Shown: positions 5,805 through 6,256 of the stretch, one piece after another | Position numbering within the stretch: the stretch's first letter is position 1 | Layout of the letters: each line of letters starts with the position of its first letter | Assembly: GCA_023419055.1 (NCBI GenBank) | Contig: JAEZYO010000106.1 | Location: forward strand, 1-6,256 | Reading direction: 5' to 3' | DNA length: 6,256 bases | From: Pseudomonadota bacterium | GTDB taxonomy: Bacteria > Myxococcota > Polyangia > Polyangiales > Polyangiaceae | The notes under the pieces: generated by a model | Seen by the model: only the letters and a program-made list of their open reading frames with translations | Database searches by the model: none | What the model was told of the DNA's origin: nothing | Position numbers and translations under genes: made by a program

Positions 5805-5827
5805 GCGACTCGGGACTGTCCCGACGC
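5805..5827. terminator. GC-rich hairpin between convergent genes, possible bidirectional terminator
   Basis: TCGGGA (5810-5815) pairs with TCCCGA (5819-5824) around CTG. GCG (5805-5807) and CGC (5825-5827) extend the stem past a two-base bulge. It lies directly after the transferase stop and before the end of the converging ankyrin gene. There is no T run. Confidence 0.45.
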
Positions 5828-5849
5828 AGGAGAGCTTGCCCTTGCTACG

Positions 5850-6130
5850 TCAACCACCTGCTTCACGCAGCAGCGTGATCACGCGTGGCCAGCCCATCAG
5901 CGCCGCGAGCTCGAGCGCCGTCCTGCCTCTTCGCGTTTTCAGGTGAGGGTCTGCGCCCTTCGAGGAGGACTTTGACGCACGCGGCGCTGCCGCCGAGCGA
6001 GGGGCCGTGAAGCGCGTTGAGCCCATCCGGTCCGAGCTCGAAGAGCGCTTCTTCGATTCTTCTCGATCGCTTCTGCAAAGGTTCTTGCCATGTTCTCGGA
6101 CATGGGGTGCTCGGCATCGGGATCGTTCAC
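5850..6130 (-). pseudogene. Short ankyrin-repeat protein gene, broken by two +1 frameshifts
   Basis: Three minus-strand frames must be joined to read an ankyrin protein. The first part, from GTG at 6130, gives MNDPDAEHPMSENMARTFAEAIEK. The second frame then gives IEEALFELGPDGLNALHGPS and SAACVKVLLEG, matching the ankyrin pattern 'dG.taLH.A...g...vv+lLLe'. The third gives ADPHLKTRRGRTALELAALM and GWPRVITLLREAGG, then stop TGA at 5850-5852: a second repeat. Removing one base near 6056-6057 and one of the three C at 5956-5958 restores a single frame of 92 residues in which LLE-GAD-P is the exact family junction. Ankyrin repeats bind other proteins; the partner is unknown. The frame is also open upstream to 6172, so the true start is uncertain. 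Either the gene is decayed or the sequence has two indel errors. Confidence 0.7.
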
Positions 6131-6164
6131 GGGGGCGTCACCGCGAGCGAAGAGTCGCCCGAGA

Positions 6165-6256
6165 ATGCCCTTCTATTCCTTCTCCTGCCAGTTGGGGGAT
6201 TGCGGCGCTGAATTCAAACACTACGTCCTGTGCTTCAACGCCGCGAAGGTTCTGGA
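6165..6256 (+). CDS. Start of a small cysteine-containing protein, faintly FmdB-like zinc ribbon (truncated by window end)
   Basis: The ATG at 6165 opens a frame running off the window with 30 residues seen: MPFYSFSCQLGDCGAEF, then KHYVLCFNAAKVL. The opening resembles FmdB-type zinc ribbons (MP-x-Y-x-[YF]-x-C-x2-CG-x-EF), but the spacing here is C-x4-C (Cys8, Cys13), with a third Cys23. So either it is a variant or a different metal- or disulfide-bearing protein. G/C-rich third positions support coding. There is no strong ribosome site. Its start is only 34 bp from the GTG of the divergent ankyrin gene, so any promoter must lie within that gene. Confidence 0.5.
   Translation, partial: MPFYSFSCQLGDCGAEFKHYVLCFNAAKVL

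Overview
The window is GC-rich, third codon positions are mostly G or C, and it is rich in lipoproteins and loosely packed single genes with sizeable non-coding gaps. Together with a secreted ExbD-like protein, an NPYAPP membrane protein and an orphan CheY-like receiver, this fits a member of the Myxococcota (Polyangia-like) or a related large-genome delta-type bacterium. This assignment is inference from style, not from a marker gene.

Layout, left to right. Bases 1-787 (minus) hold the N-terminal 262 residues of a lipoprotein with a fungalysin/thermolysin-type propeptide, probably a secreted M4/M36 metallopeptidase precursor whose catalytic part lies outside the window. Bases 788-1500 are a 713-bp gap without a convincing gene. 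It carries three tandem 11-bp repeats and two abutting dyads in an AT-rich island, probably the control region of the peptidase gene. Two plus-strand membrane protein genes of unknown function follow (1501-1884 and 1961-2611). Next come a structured intergenic stretch, a stand-alone receiver-domain response regulator (2876-3289) and an unrecognised lipoprotein with a very good Shine-Dalgarno site (3394-4257). A convergent minus-strand gene (4315-5106) encodes an exported cysteine-rich protein with a C-terminal ExbD/TolR-like domain. A glutathione S-transferase gene diverges from it (5173-5802) and may be read from a leaderless transcript. Convergent to that lies a short ankyrin-repeat gene broken by two +1 frameshifts (5850-6130). 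The last 92 bases begin a small cysteine-containing protein on the plus strand (6165 onward).

The genes do not form an obvious pathway or operon. Strands alternate and most genes seem to be separate units, though 1501/1961 and possibly 2876/3394 could be co-transcribed. I found no RNA genes, insertion sequences, CRISPR arrays or multi-gene defence or biosynthetic system. The most unusual items are the ExbD-like domain without its membrane anchor, the doubly frameshifted ankyrin gene, and the unexplained repeat/dyad cluster upstream of the peptidase gene.
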